Source: Chaetoderma sp. LZ-2023a
Taxonomy: Eukaryota > Mollusca > Caudofoveata > Chaetodermatida > Chaetodermatidae
Assembly: GCA_034401795.1 (NCBI GenBank)
Contig: CM067373.1
Coordinates: forward strand, 35,995,443 to 36,059,442
Direction: 5' to 3'
DNA length: 64,000 nt
Shown: piece by piece, positions 21,601 through 32,387 of the stretch
Layout of the letters: the number at the start of each line of letters is the position of its first letter
Numbering within the stretch: the first letter of the stretch is position 1
Position numbers and translations under genes: made by a program
Notes under the pieces: model-generated
The model's input: only the letters and a program-made list of their open reading frames with translations
Databases searched by the model: none
What the model was told of the DNA's origin: nothing

Positions 21601-24180
21601 CATCAAATAAAAAAATCCAATATGGCTGCCAAATACACTATATTTTGATTGGCCCATCGCGGCCATGTTTTTTGACGAATCAACTTCTCTTGAACAAGCA
21701 TTGATCGCCCTTAGTTGCTAATTATATATCACAAATTTCGGCATTTTCGCTTCAGTAGTTCTGGGGAGTCATTTTTGTGAAAACTAGGTCATCCAAGATG
21801 GCCACTGAACCATTTGGTCAATCAAGTTCCCTAGAACAAACTTGATTCAGCTCTTACCCTAGATCAAATTTCATGAGTTCTGAAGCGATCCCTCAAACAG
21901 TTTGGGAGAAGATTTTTAAAGACATTTCTAAAAATTGGCTGGTTTAGCCAGTGGCCATCTTGGATTTTGGCCGATCGGCTTCGTTTGAACAAAGTTAGAC
22001 CTCTATGCCATAAGGCTGCTTTCTGCCATATATAATTGAAATCGGCCCAGTGGTTCTTGAGAAGAATTCGTTTAAAGAATTCCCCATTGCTTTACTATGG
22101 GCCCATTGTTTTACTATGGGAGCCTATGGCAGGAAAACAAACCAAGATGGCAGTCACCGTTTATCCAACAGTCTCGAAAGTGGCATATTTGAACTCAGCA
22201 CCCTGATAAGCATATATACAGCAATTTTCGCCATCAAAATACATCAAATACAAAAAAGCCAATATGACAAACAAAAGCAAAATTTTGATTGGTTGATGGC
22301 AGCCATGTTTTTTAATGTACGAACTTCCTTTGAACAATTTGAATGGCCCTTGGTCCCTAAGCATATTTACCCAATTTCAGCTCTATCCCTTCAGCGGTTC
22401 GGGAGAAGTCGTTTTCGGGAAAACTACGTCATCCACAATGGCCGCCAAGCAAATAGGCCAATAAGGTTGGCTTGAACAAACTTGGATCTACCGTTGCCAT
22501 AGATGATGTGTTATGAGTATTGAATCAATTCCTCTCGCGGTTTCGGAGATTTTTTAGTGTTTCTAAAAATCGGCCATTTTGGCCGGCGGCCATCTTGGAT
22601 TTTGACCAATCGCTTCGTTTGAACAAACTTAGATCTCTATGCCCTATGAATGCTTCCTCCCATATATAATTGAAATCGGCCCAGTGGTTCTTAAGAAGAA
22701 GTCGTTTAAAGAATTCCCCATTGCTTTACTATGGGCCCATTGCTTTACTATGGGAGACTATGGCGGAAAAACAAACCAAGATGGCAGGATAACTGTGGCA
22801 TATTTGAACTCGCCACACTGATATATAAAGCATATATAAAGCAATTTTCGTCATCAAAATACATCAAATACAAAAAAGCCAATATGACCAAGAAACGCTA
22901 AATTTTAATTGGCTGATGGCGGCCATGTTTTTTAACGAACAAATATCCCTTGAACAAACTTGAAAGGCCCTTGGTCCCTAAGCATATTTACAAAATTTCA
23001 GCTCTATCCCTTCAGCGGTTCAGGAGAAGTCGTTTTCGTGAAAACTAGGTCATCCAAGATGGCCGCCAAGCAAATCGGCCAATCCGGTTGCCTTGAACAA
23101 ACTTGGGTCTACCGTTGCCACAGATGATGTGTTATGACTTTTGAATCAATTCCTCCAGCGGTTTCGGAGAAGAATTTTTAGTGGCGACCATCTTGGATTT
23201 TGACGATCCGCTTCGTTTGAACATACTTAGATCTCTATACCCTATGAATGCTTCCTCCAATATATAATTGAAATTGGCCCAGTGGTTCTTGAAAAGAAGT
23301 CATTTAAAGAATTCCCCATTGCTTTACTATGGGGCCATTGCTTTACTATGAGAGCCTGTGGCGGGAAACCAAACCAAGATGGCAGCCAAAAAGTTTATCC
23401 GACAGTCTCGAAAGTGGCATATTTGAACTCGCCACACTGATACGCATATATAAAGCAATTTTCGCCATCAAACTACATCAAATACAAAAAAGCCAATATG
23501 ACCAACAAACGCTAAATTTTGATTGGTTGATGGCGGCCATGTTTTTTTAACGTACAAACTTCCCTTGAACAAACTTGAATGGAACTTGGTCCCTAAGCAT
23601 ATTTACCAAATTTCAGGTCTATCCCTTCAGCGGTTCGGGAGAAGTCGTTTTCGCGAAAACTAGGTCATCCAAGATGGCCACCAGGCAAATCAGCCAATCA
23701 GGTTGCCTTGAACAAACTTGGGTCTACCGTTGCAATAGATGTGTTATGAGGTATGAGGTTTGAATCAATTCCTCCAGCAGTTTCGGAGATTTATAAAAAT
23801 CGGCCATTTTGGCCGATCGGCTTCGTTTGCAGAAACTTGAATCTCTATGCCCTAGGGATGCTTCCTGCCAAATATAATTGAAATCGGCCCAGTGGTTCTT
23901 GAGAAGTCATTTAAAGAAAAAGTTGACAGACGACTGACGACAGCTCACTTGACCATTCTGGCCAGGTGAGCTAAAAATCGGCCAAAATCCAAGATGGCCA
24001 CTGGCCAAATTGGCTAACCCGCTTCACTTGAACAAACTTGGATCTCTATGCCATAAGGATGCTTCTGCTAAACATAACTGAAATCGGTCCAGTGGTTTTT
24101 GAGAAGTCATTTAAAGAAAAAGCTGATGGTCGGTCATCACGGCATAAGCTCATTTTGGCCTTTCAGGACATGTGAGCTAA
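18645..24180 (+). mobile_element. Family D long element, outer copy with nested insertion
   Basis: Made of about four diverged ~550-600 bp units containing the phrases CCAAGATGGCCGCC, TTGGCCAATCAAGTTCC, CTTGAACAAACTT, TAGATGATATTTCATGAG, GATCGGCTTCGTTTG and CCAGTGGTTTTCGAGAAG. Its 3' end is near 24180 (CAGGACATGTGAGCTAA). The copy is split by the insertion at 20819-23971. No transposase or reverse transcriptase could be recognised. All open frames are short. Confidence 0.85.
20819..23971 (+). mobile_element. Family D long element, inner copy
   Basis: Begins ACAAGAGGCCCAAGGGGCCT with GTCGCTCACTTGG and ends GGCCAGGTGAGC, flanked by TA on both sides (20817-20818 and 23972-23973). Removing it restores CATTTCTAAAAATCGGCC, the phrase found uninterrupted in other units (near 19710 and 21940). 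It contains about five ~550-600 bp units of the same type as the outer copy. Subterminal GCTCAC(T/C)TGG and CCAGGTGAGC are inverted repeats. No coding capacity seen, so it is probably a non-autonomous element. Confidence 0.9.
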
Positions 24181-24629
24181 TAATTCAAACTTAAAATTAC
24201 TCTTTCACTCTAATAAACAAAGGGAGACGATATTGGTGAGACAGGAGACAAGTGGTCCATAATGACTAATTATTACAGAACTACTGACTAAACTTCAATT
24301 GCGGGTACAGTGATAATGTACAGGGGCCGTATTTACACAGGATAATTAAGTACAAAAAATGCCTAAATAGTATTTTAAGTAAAGAAAATGTCTAAAACTG
24401 TATTCACCTACATTAGATGAATATTTTGTGATTACATCCGATACATCGTAGTCTTCTAAATAGGCGCAGGCAGTTATGAGGGTGCGTAAGTTAGACACAC
24501 TTCATGACTACGGCTCCAGGCCATTACTGAATATTCTTGATCTGTCTATGCCAGTGGATAAGATGATTAGTCATGCAATATAGTGCAGATAATAATCAAA
24601 CTCAATAACAGTCAACAAAGCTAACAATA

Positions 24630-25004
24630 GACCTTTCCATTTTTAGCTATGCCCCGCCCATCTCTAGCTAAGCTCCACCCACACATCACTTGTGTTGGGC
24701 TAGAACGATCTCTGAACTCCCTGACTATCAATTTCCAGAAAACTATACAGGTAAGTTGTTGAATATTTTGAAACAAATTTGACTGAGTGCTGTTGCTGCC
24801 TATGGCATAGGCAGCAACAGCGCCCAGTCAAATTTGTTTCAAAATATTCAACAGCATGTTTTAAATAGCAGAGACATACAATTCATACAACGTGTCAGAC
24901 TATTAAGAGTTAAAGACGAGCCATATAGAATCATCTATGACGTAATGATTATGATTAGCTTGGCTGATTATGATGTCCTATGACATCATTACTCTGGAAA
25001 GGTC
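24630..25004 (+). mobile_element. MITE family A, best complete copy (375 bp)
   Basis: Ends GACCTTTCC and GGAAAGGTC. Order: TAGCTATGCCCCGCCCATCT, AAGCTCCACCCACAC, AATTTCCAGAAAACTATACA, then a hairpin from GTTGAATATTTTGAAACAAA through TGCTGCCTATGGCATAGGCA to CAAAATATTCAACAG, then ACATACAATTCATACAACG, TGGCTGATTATGATGTCC. No coding sequence. This copy serves as the family reference here. Confidence 0.92.
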
Positions 25005-25378
25005 CTTTATCTTAGCATTAATAAATAGTCACAATGAAAGCATAACTTTGTCCGTGATTTCTACAGATTTAACTGTATTAATCCACCTCACAATATGTGT
25101 CATAACGTGAACACTGCCAAATATTTTTGAAAACATTTTGACTGAAAGTTGATGCTACAACAGGCTTTGTGTCAGATTGTCTTCAATAAACAGCGCTAAT
25201 GTAATGATATGAACTAGGTATTGTAACTCAATGTCTATTCAGTACAAAAAATATATCAATTGTGGCATATTGATGAAAAACAGAAATGCATTACAATGGT
25301 ACACTCGTAATTTTGGTCTACTGCTCTAAATATTGTAGATAAAATAAACACAATACAATTTTATTTTATGCAACTAGT
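25005..25378. other. Intergenic with a family A scrap
   Basis: AAATATTTTTGAAAACATTT and TGACTGAAAGTTGATGCTAC near 25115-25160 look like an old family A arm. Otherwise nothing recognised. Confidence 0.45.
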
Positions 25379-25602
25379 TACCCCTTTAACTCTCAAGCCC
25401 AGCACAGACGGTTTGGTCGTGAGAAATGTTCATTTGCGGATCAAGAGACGACTTTGAAAATTTACCACTGAAATGACTGGCTCGATAACCGAGCCAGTCA
25501 TTCCAGTGGTAAATTTTCAAAAATAATCTTGGCCTGTGCATGGTCATGTTCTATAAAAAAAATTAAATGTTCTTTAAGAATTTTGAGGGTTAAAGGGTTA
25601 AG
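25379..25602. mobile_element. MITE family B, full length
   Basis: Starts ACCCCTTTAACTCTCAAG, ends TTGAGGGTTAAAGGGTTAAG. Loop CTGGCTCGATAACCGAGCCA with intact arms TTTACCACTGAAATG / CATTCCAGTGGTAAA. Confidence 0.92.
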
Positions 25603-26150
25603 TAATGTGAATGAATGATTATTCAGTTATGTTCAGTAGAAAAGATATATCAATCCTGGCACATTGATAAACAAACAGAAACACGCTTTAATCCCGTACA
25701 TTACTGGTAATCTTGGGCTACTGCTAGCAGCAGAAATAATCTATAAATCTTGTATATAATGAGTCCAGAATACTATTACATTCTATGCAATGATGTAAAT
25801 AAATAAACAATATATACAATAATATATACATTAATATAAACATTGGTTGTTCACAAGCACTAATGGCCAGCCTCAGAACATAATGCACGCATAGATACAG
25901 GAGTTTGCGTTAAATCATTTTCTCCATATAACAACCACTTTATGAACAGCAGACTATGGGAAGCAATATATCATGCACTTAAGTTTTATGGTATATCCAT
26001 AAAATAATGAAAACACATAGCAAATAGTGATGGTTCAGGAACCGGTAATCAAATAATTATATAAATCAAAAACAAATTTTCAGTCAGCTGTCAAGATTAC
26101 TGTGCGCAACCTTTTGAACTGTATGTGATATAATTCAAGACAATCATATA
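25603..26150. other. Intergenic, nothing recognised
   Basis: AT-rich sequence with TATA-type simple runs near 25800-25840. It contains a weak duplicate (ATATCAAT..TGGCACATTGAT) of the 25250 region. Confidence 0.45.
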
Positions 26151-26154
26151 GATA

Positions 26155-26243
26155 AGCTGTTGAATATTTTGAAACCAATTTCACTGGAAGCTGTTACTAC
26201 GATGGCAGCAACTACTTTCAGTCAAATTTGTTTCACCATCCAG
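26155..26243. mobile_element. Family A hairpin core
   Basis: GCTGTTGAATATTTTGAAAC, GGAAGCTGTTACTACGATGG, then CAGCAACTACTTTCAGTCAA and a truncated right arm. Confidence 0.7.
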
Positions 26244-26454
26244 CATGACTCAGACAACGGGAATTAAATATGACAGAGGTATCAGATCTATGTAAACTAA
26301 GGTTATTTAAATAGCATAATGATAAACAACTGTACGATTCTAAGTTTTAACAGCTGGTATAACACAATAAATGTGTCCATTATTACAATGATTGTCTGAA
26401 GTTACTGATAGCAAAATATTATACTGAATGTATGCATCGTCTGTCTCAAATAGC

Positions 26455-26537
26455 CACCTGTCAACACTATGGCGACTTAGCCACCTGTCAACACTATGGC
26501 GACTTAGCCACCTGTCAACACTATGGCGACTTAACAA
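26455..26537 (+). repeat. 27-bp tandem repeat, three copies
   Basis: CCACCTGTCAACACTATGGC followed by GACTTAG, three perfect copies. Confidence 0.95.
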
Positions 26538-26561
26538 CGGATATTCCTCCGTCCCTAATGA

Positions 26562-26768
26562 TTTAATCCTCATACCGGCCAAAACCGGCCTCTGCGATGG
26601 GCTTGTAGAATGTCCATTTACAGGCCAAGAGAAAACAATTTTTGATAACCGAGCCAGTCATTGCAGTGATAAAATTTCAAAAATTGTATTCTCTTGGCCT
26701 GTAAATACACATGAAATAAGAAAATATTTTAATTTTCTTGACCAAATTTGACCATAAAAGCACCTAAG
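26562..26768. mobile_element. MITE family B, one arm shortened
   Basis: TTTAATCCTCATACCGGCCA, AATGTCCATTTACAGGCCAA, then GATAACCGAGCCAGTCATTG and TTCTCTTGGCCTGTAAATAC. Part of the left arm is deleted. Confidence 0.8.
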
Positions 26769-27221
26769 ATGTTATAATGATTATTTAAATTACAAACTGG
26801 TTATCCTCTACATCCAATCACCAGTCCACCACCCACCCCACCCTAGACCACTATATGGATAATTTATTGATATGACAACTTACATCGAAAAAACAATATT
26901 ACCACAGCAGATATAACTAAACAGCCACATTATTGCGTACAACAGATAAAACTACACAGACATAGTCATGACATGAAGAAACAAGGTCGAGGTTAAATCA
27001 TTCCATATTTATATGTAAACTAAATATGAATTATCAAATTGATTAATATACTTTCGCACATAATGCACCAGCAAGTTATAATATAATAGAGACTGTAGCT
27101 AACTACATTTAAATATCACTAACATCAGGTGACTAGTGGCAAACTGAGAAATCTTTGGTTTGTATAAATGACATTGCTATATGTACATGATTATAATACA
27201 ATGTGTAGACGTGTGATAATG
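26769..27221. other. Intergenic, nothing recognised
   Basis: AT-rich; CACCACCCACCCCACCC at about 26828 is the only notable composition feature. Confidence 0.45.
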
Positions 27222-27558
27222 GACCTTTCCAGTTTTAGCTATGCCTTGCCCATCTCTAGCTAAGCTCCATGAACTTCTTGACTATCAATTTCCTGAAAAC
27301 TACAGGTAAGCTGTTGACTATTTTGAAATTAATTTGACTGGGTGCTGTTCCTGCCAGCGCCCAGTCAAATTAGTTTAAAATATTCAACAGCATGTTTATG
27401 GAATAAAGAAGACATACAATTCATACAACCTGCCAGACTATTAAGCGGTTAAGATGGACTAAATCGAGTCATCCATGACTGAATTCAGGTCCTGATTATG
27501 ATGTCAGCCTACATGTCACTTAGTTGATTATGACATCATATGATTGACTGAGGAAATG
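27222..27558 (+). mobile_element. MITE family A, right end degenerate
   Basis: Starts GGACCTTTCCAGTTTTAGCT, contains AATTTCCTGAAAACTACAGG and the hairpin GTTGACTATTTTGAAATTAA / TAGTTTAAAATATTCAACAG, ends near GGAAATGGAT. Confidence 0.85.
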
Positions 27559-28104
27559 GATTAAGGAATTGCATTGGTTTGCGCTAACATCCAGATATAT
27601 ACATATATATGAAGAAAATAGTGAAAGGTGACGCTGCCACAGAATGTATTTAACAAGATTCATAACAATTTCCCCCCAAAAGATGGACTGGGAAGAAATA
27701 GGGTTGAATGTAAGGATGAATTATGTAAAGAAAGTCAGTACAAAAGATATATCATTTGTGACGCATCAATGAAAAACATTACTGTAAATTTTGGTCGGCT
27801 GCTAGTAACATGAATATCTATATAAAGTGTGCATAATGACAAAATCCCTTTAACAAGATACTGGATATACTGTTTATGTAATATATAAAGATGGATAGGT
27901 TGGTCTGAAATATCACTACACTATGAATATAAGCCAGAACAAGGTAAAATGCAGAACTAAATGCTTCACTCGCTGGCTAAATTCACCAATACTCTTTCAA
28001 ATATTAGAAATTACAGCGATACATATAGCCTTCAACCCCACCATTTGAGCAGATTATGACAAGTTTTATACGCTTTTCCTATAACTAAGACTACCACGTG
28101 GCAA
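27559..28104. other. Intergenic, nothing recognised
   Basis: No repeats or exon signals recognised. The 61-codon open frame at 27628 has no start context, domain or splice support. Confidence 0.45.
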
Positions 28105-29376
28105 ACAAGAGGCCCCAGGGCCTGTGACGCTCACCTGGACCATTAGCATTTGAAACATTTGCATTTAAAGCGATATTATCGATAATTTTCTGAAATTCTA
28201 AGATGGCAAAAAAACTCAATTGACTAATCAAATTCTCATTTGATTTTTTTAATGCCTATCATCATAGAATTGTTACAGCCAAGTTTGGTTGAAATCGAGC
28301 CGTTTATTAAGTAATAGTAGTGATTTAAAGGCTTCTGGAAAATTAATGGAAACTCCAAGATGGCCATCAAAAAATTAACCAATCAAATTCCTTATAAACT
28401 TCGGAAGCAGATGACCATAGGATACGTCCAGCCATTGGAATCTGGCCACTGGTTAGGAGTAGCGTTTTAAAGAATTTCGAAAAAATTTAGGAAAATCAGA
28501 GATGGCTGCCAAAAAAACTTGACTAATCAAAATCTTCATTAGAACTTGTGAGGCTATCACCATAGGATCATTCCACCCAAGTTTCGTTGAAATCTGGCCA
28601 TTGATTAAAGAAGAGTAGCGTTTTAAAGGATTTCTGGAAAATCCAATATGCCCCACTGGACAGACTGACCAATCAAAATTCTGTATAGAAATTCTGAAGC
28701 CTACACACCTAGGTCCGTTCCAGCTGAGTTTGTATACATGTTCTGAAGCCTACCGCCCTAGGGTGCTCTCAGCCAAGTCTGGTTGAAATAGCCAAAGCAG
28801 GTAATGAGTAGCGTTTTAAATGATTTCACGCCATTTTGGGAGGAAAATTCACGATGGTCACTGAAAAAAATTGACCAATCAAAATTCTGTATACAAGTTC
28901 TGAAGCCTAGCCCCATAGGGTTATTCCAGCCCAATTAAATTGATATCAGCACCAGCACAGCAGTTAATGAGGAGTAACATTTTGACAATTTCCGGTAAAT
29001 TTTTTGTAAAATCTAAGATTTTCACCCAAAATATTGACCAATCAGGATTCTGTACACATGTTCTGATGCTTAGACCTATATAGTGTCGTTCCAGCAAAAT
29101 TAGGTTGAAATCCGACCAGCGGCTAATTAGTAGTATTTCGGCAATTCCGGTAAATTTTTCATAAAATCTAAGCTTTTCACACAAAATATTGCGCAATCAG
29201 AATTCTGTATACAAGTTCTGAAGCCCACCCCCAGAGTCCTTCCAGCCAAATTAGGTTGATATCCGCCAAGCGGTTAATGAGTAGTAGTGTTTTTAAGCAA
29301 AAATTGACGGACGGACAGACAGATCCGGGACGCTCGCCATGGCATAAGCTCACTTGGCCATTCTGGCCAGGTGAGC
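28105..29376 (+). mobile_element. Family D-related element, intact ends (1.27 kb)
   Basis: Starts ACAAGAGGCCCCAGGGCCTG with GACGCTCACCTGG and ends CATAAGCTCACTTGGCCATT, CTGGCCAGGTGAGC. The body is about eight ~115-150 bp diverged units with TGACCAATCAAAATTCTG, CAAGTTCTGAAGCC, TTCCAGCCAAATTAGGTTGA and GGTTAATGAGTAG. It ends with the stretch GACGGACGGACAGACAG. The terminal sequences equal those of the 20819-23971 element but the internal units are a different subtype. Confidence 0.88.
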
Positions 29377-29684
29377 TAACAATGTAATATATATGTACTG
29401 TTGAGTATATTTGAAATGAAATTTAATGAAGATTGTTACTGAATGTTGTTTCAGAGATGAAATAGTTATTTCTAGAGCATATGACCTTTGCATGCCTTCC
29501 CAGTCTAAACAATAATATGTTCACTTTTAAGAAGAGAAAATATAACTAGTGATTTGATTGTATAATTTTTAACATTACCGTGATTCCATCCAATGACAAT
29601 ATATACAGGAATGAGCAGAGGAAGCATATGGAACAGTTTCTAAACGTAACATAATTCATACATAGTTACATTTTAAATGGCTGT
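29377..29684. other. Intergenic, nothing recognised
   Basis: AT-rich; ACTGTTGAGTATATTTGAAA at 29398 may be an old family A arm. Confidence 0.4.
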
Positions 29685-29914
29685 TTAACCCGTTTAACCC
29701 TCAAATTTTATCAAGAAAATTTCAATTTTCTTATAAAAAATGTCCATTTGCAGAGCAAGGGACTATTTTTGAAAATTTACCACTGAAATGACTGGCTCGG
29801 TTATCGAGCCAGTCATTCCAGTGATAAATCATCAAAAATAGTCTTCTCTTTGTCTGCAAATGGACATTTCTGAAGACCACAGCTGAAGCCGTTTTTGGCC
29901 GATATGAGTGTTAA
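29685..29914. mobile_element. MITE family B, full length
   Basis: Starts TTTAACCCGTTTAACCCTC, arms TTTACCACTGAAATG / CATTCCAGTGATAAAT, loop ACTGGCTCGGTTATCGAGCC, right end CAGCTGAAGCCGTTTTTGGC then GAGTGTTAA. The TTAA is shared with the family C element that follows. Confidence 0.92.
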
Positions 29915-30128
29915 CCCTTACCACTCTGATGTCAAAATTCTATATTTTAATGCGTCAATAGCAAAGAAACTGGTGTACATTTTTCAACAATTTTGGTGGA
30001 CGATGATGCTGTCTACAATAGCACTATCTTCCACCAAATTTGTTGAAAAATGAACACCAGTTCATCTATTAATTTAATTAGAAAATTTTTAAATTTTGAC
30101 ATCAGAGTGGTAAGGATTAAAGGGTTAA
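29911..30128. mobile_element. MITE family C
   Basis: Terminal inverted repeats TTAACCCTTACCACTCTGAT and TCAGAGTGGTAAGGATTAA. Inside are GAAACTGGTGTACATTTTTC and its inverted partner AAAATGAACACCAGTTC around ACCAAATTTGTTG. A second copy is at 37523-37730. Confidence 0.92.
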
Positions 30129-30224
30129 TTTTGGATTTAGTTATAATTCTGTCAGTCTGACATTTTCTACAACACACAAATAGATAGGTGCCATGATATC
30201 TGACATAAATACATAAACAATTAA

Positions 30225-30365
30225 ACATCCGCCCGCTCATGCACGCATACACATGCATGCACATACCCATGTACACACATTTATAAAGAATTAAACGTCC
30301 GCCCACTCACGCACGTCCGCCTACTCACATACATGTACACACACACACATGCGTGAGCAAGCACA
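30225..30365. repeat. ACAC/CATG-rich simple repeat
   Basis: Irregular CGCCC(G/A)CTCA, ACATGCATGCACATACCCAT and ACACACACACACATG runs. Confidence 0.8.
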
Positions 30366-30662
30366 AGTTCATGCATTATCCTTCAGTGTCTATGCACCAA
30401 ATTACACAGGCCGTGACTGAACTGCTACCAATATTCACAGAAATAGCATAGGTTATTTGACATCTCGTCACATGTATAATTTATAGTGTTTCGCTCACAT
30501 ACGTAAATATGCACTGGCCTCATTTCTCAGAGTATTGGTGACTGCTTTCTTTACTCACCCTCACACCCTTCTCCAGGTCTCAATGCGTAGGAAGGTTTGG
30601 GTGTGTGATAGTCATAGCATGCATAGATTATCTACTATATTCTGAAGTTATTTTCACATTGA

Positions 30663-30668
30663 TTTATT
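30663..30668 (-). terminator. Poly(A) signal of gene 2
   Basis: AATAAA on the minus strand, 52 nt beyond the TGA at 30722-30720. It supports the last coding exon of gene 2 as a terminal exon. Confidence 0.75.
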
Positions 30669-30719
30669 ACTGGAATCCTCAGATTTCAGTCGTTGTGCCT
30701 GAACCACTGACTGGCTTGA

Positions 30720-30789
30720 TCAGTCGCTTTTCTGTCGCTGTTCCTGTTCAATTCGTTCTAGTTCTGCTATAGTTGGCGCATGACTGTGG
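30720..30789 (-). CDS. Gene 2, last coding exon
   Basis: Minus-strand acceptor TTGTTATTTTAG (AG at 30791-30790). The first base completes a Ser codon begun in the previous exon; then HSHAPTIAELERIEQEQR is encoded, ending QKSD and TGA. The Glu/Gln/Arg-rich tail looks like a short charged helix. The other two frames stop early, so only the frame predicted by the upstream exon phase is open. Confidence 0.75.
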
Positions 30790-31031
30790 CTAAAATAACA
30801 AAGCAGTATGGTCAGTCATAAGTAAATGCTACATGACTATGTGACGCCACCATTCAACACCTGCTGACATCTATATGGGTAAAAATGTATGTGGAACTAT
30901 TCTCAACAATCCTATGAATAATTACATCTAGGCCTATTTACATGCTGTGAACTGCTCGTTGTCTCAAAGCAGATTATCGGCAAGTGCCTAACACAAATTC
31001 TCATCAGTTTGTACATCCTGTGTAATGTCGT

Positions 31032-31259
31032 TTAACCCTTTAAGGTGAAGAGTCAAGCCGGCCAAAAACTGCCTTTGCAGTAGTCTGGAGGGGTGTCCAA
31101 TTGCAGGTAAAGAGAAGAGTATTTTTGAAAATTTACCATTGGAATAGCAGTCATTCCAGTGGTAAAATTTTAAAAATACTCTTCTCTTTACCTGCAGATG
31201 GACATTCAATAAGTAAATATTTTTATTTTCTTGCCCAAATTTGACAAGTAAAGGGTTAA
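31032..31259. mobile_element. MITE family B, full length, inside gene 2 last intron
   Basis: TTAACCCTTTAAGGTGAAGA at one end and GTAAAGGGTTAA at the other: a clean example of the TTAACCCTTTA terminal inverted repeat. The stem runs from GCAGGTAAAGAGAAGAGTAT to ATACTCTTCTCTTTACCTGC; part of the central loop is deleted. It lies between coding exons 31446 and 30789. Confidence 0.93.
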
Positions 31260-31445
31260 AAAAGTGTATTACCTATTGCCAATTAGAAACCATTCACAAT
31301 TAAAACCATAGTGGCATTGATCTGCTTGTAGATAAAGGCAATACAAGTTGGAGATGATTTCTTTAAATTTTAATTAAATTTAACATGTTGATATCCGCAG
31401 TAACATCATCTACGTCAATAAAACCACTGATTATCGCTATATTAC

Positions 31446-31519
31446 CTGGTTTTTGAGATTCTTATCACAGCAGACCTATTATTGATATTAAATCTGCAGA
31501 CGCCTGCCAAGTCAGTGAG
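31446..31519 (-). CDS. Gene 2, third coding exon
   Basis: Minus-strand acceptor ATCTTTATTTTTAG (strong pyrimidine tract) and donor ACCAG|GTAATA. It enters in phase 0 and leaves AG over, which joins C of the last exon to make Ser. It encodes LTDLAGVCRFNINNRSAVI and continues RISKT. 74 nt, no stop in this frame. Confidence 0.75.
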
Positions 31520-31582
31520 CTAAAAATAAAGATAAACATATACATATATGACGGAAGATAAATTTGCAAAATCACACAAGAA

Positions 31583-31760
31583 CTATGGTGTAATCTCAGA
31601 TCCTATTTTGGCTAACAAATGTAAGTATGCTGTAATCTCAGCTTTTATTGGCTATCCAACTATAAAGGTGTCCGGTCATAGATTGCCTGACTAAGTTTTA
31701 AGCGTGTGCATGCATTTAAACCTTTGCCAGGAAATCTATGACCAGACAACACCAGGATCC
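31583..31760. repeat. Satellite scrap and small hairpin left of DIRS element
   Basis: CTATGGTGTAATCTCAGATC and CTCAGCTTTTATTGGCTATC resemble the 36-bp satellite on the other side of the DIRS element (36250-37060). Next comes a hairpin with GGTCATAGATTGCC and GGAAATCTATGACC, related to the hairpin at 36165-36250. Confidence 0.65.
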
Positions 31761-31969
31761 TCCACCAGTTTATAATGTAGCTATCGCCACCAGTTTCAGC
31801 AATACTGTGGATTAGCCATGGCACTAGCTATGTTATACTCCAGGGCGAGTTTATTGATGGAATTGGCGAAAGGCACTTCGCTAAACAGTTAACCAAGATA
31901 TTCCCTAAGAGGCTAAAACTTTTACTTTTACTTAATATGGTTGCATATTCTTATATTATTTAATTTACT

Positions 31970-32274
31970 AGTTAAACGATGACTTACCTGAAAGAGTAAG
32001 TTAGATGTTTTACTGTAACTGTAGCCAATCGCCACTGGAAGCCGGAGTTACATGAGAGACGTGTCGTGCCTAACTAAGATCAGTCTTCAAAGATAAATTA
32101 AGTGCACCTCACAGTAATCCCAAATTAGGGTGGGACAAGAAAGGTTCCCAAGTGAAACCTCAAACTGTGACCTCTTTTCAAGAGGTGGGCATATAACTCC
32201 AGCTTCCAGTGGTGATTGGCTAGAATTACAGTCAAACATCTAACTTATTCTTTCAGGTAAGTCATCGTTTAACT
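31970..32274. mobile_element. Palindromic element related to DIRS terminal repeat
   Basis: Arms of about 80 bp: AGTTAAACGATGACTTACCT, GTAAGTTAGATGTTTTACTG, GCCAATCGCCACTGGAAGCC, and on the other side their inverted forms ending GGTAAGTCATCGTTTAACT. The inner arm plus GAGAGACGTGTCGTGCC and AACTAAGATCAGTC resemble the inverted right terminus of the DIRS element (near 36060-36131). Either a non-autonomous derivative or part of the DIRS 3' terminal structure; not resolved. Confidence 0.75.
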
Positions 32275-32387
32275 AATAAATTCTAGCCAATCACTACTCA
32301 GTCAGCAGGAGTTCCACGAGATTTCAAAGCTGTAGGTGCGCTCAATACCACAAATTCCACACAGTGCATTGCTAGCCTTATGCTAGG

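Noticed and set aside
27628..27813. 61-codon + strand frame.
   Set aside because: No domain, start context or splice support.
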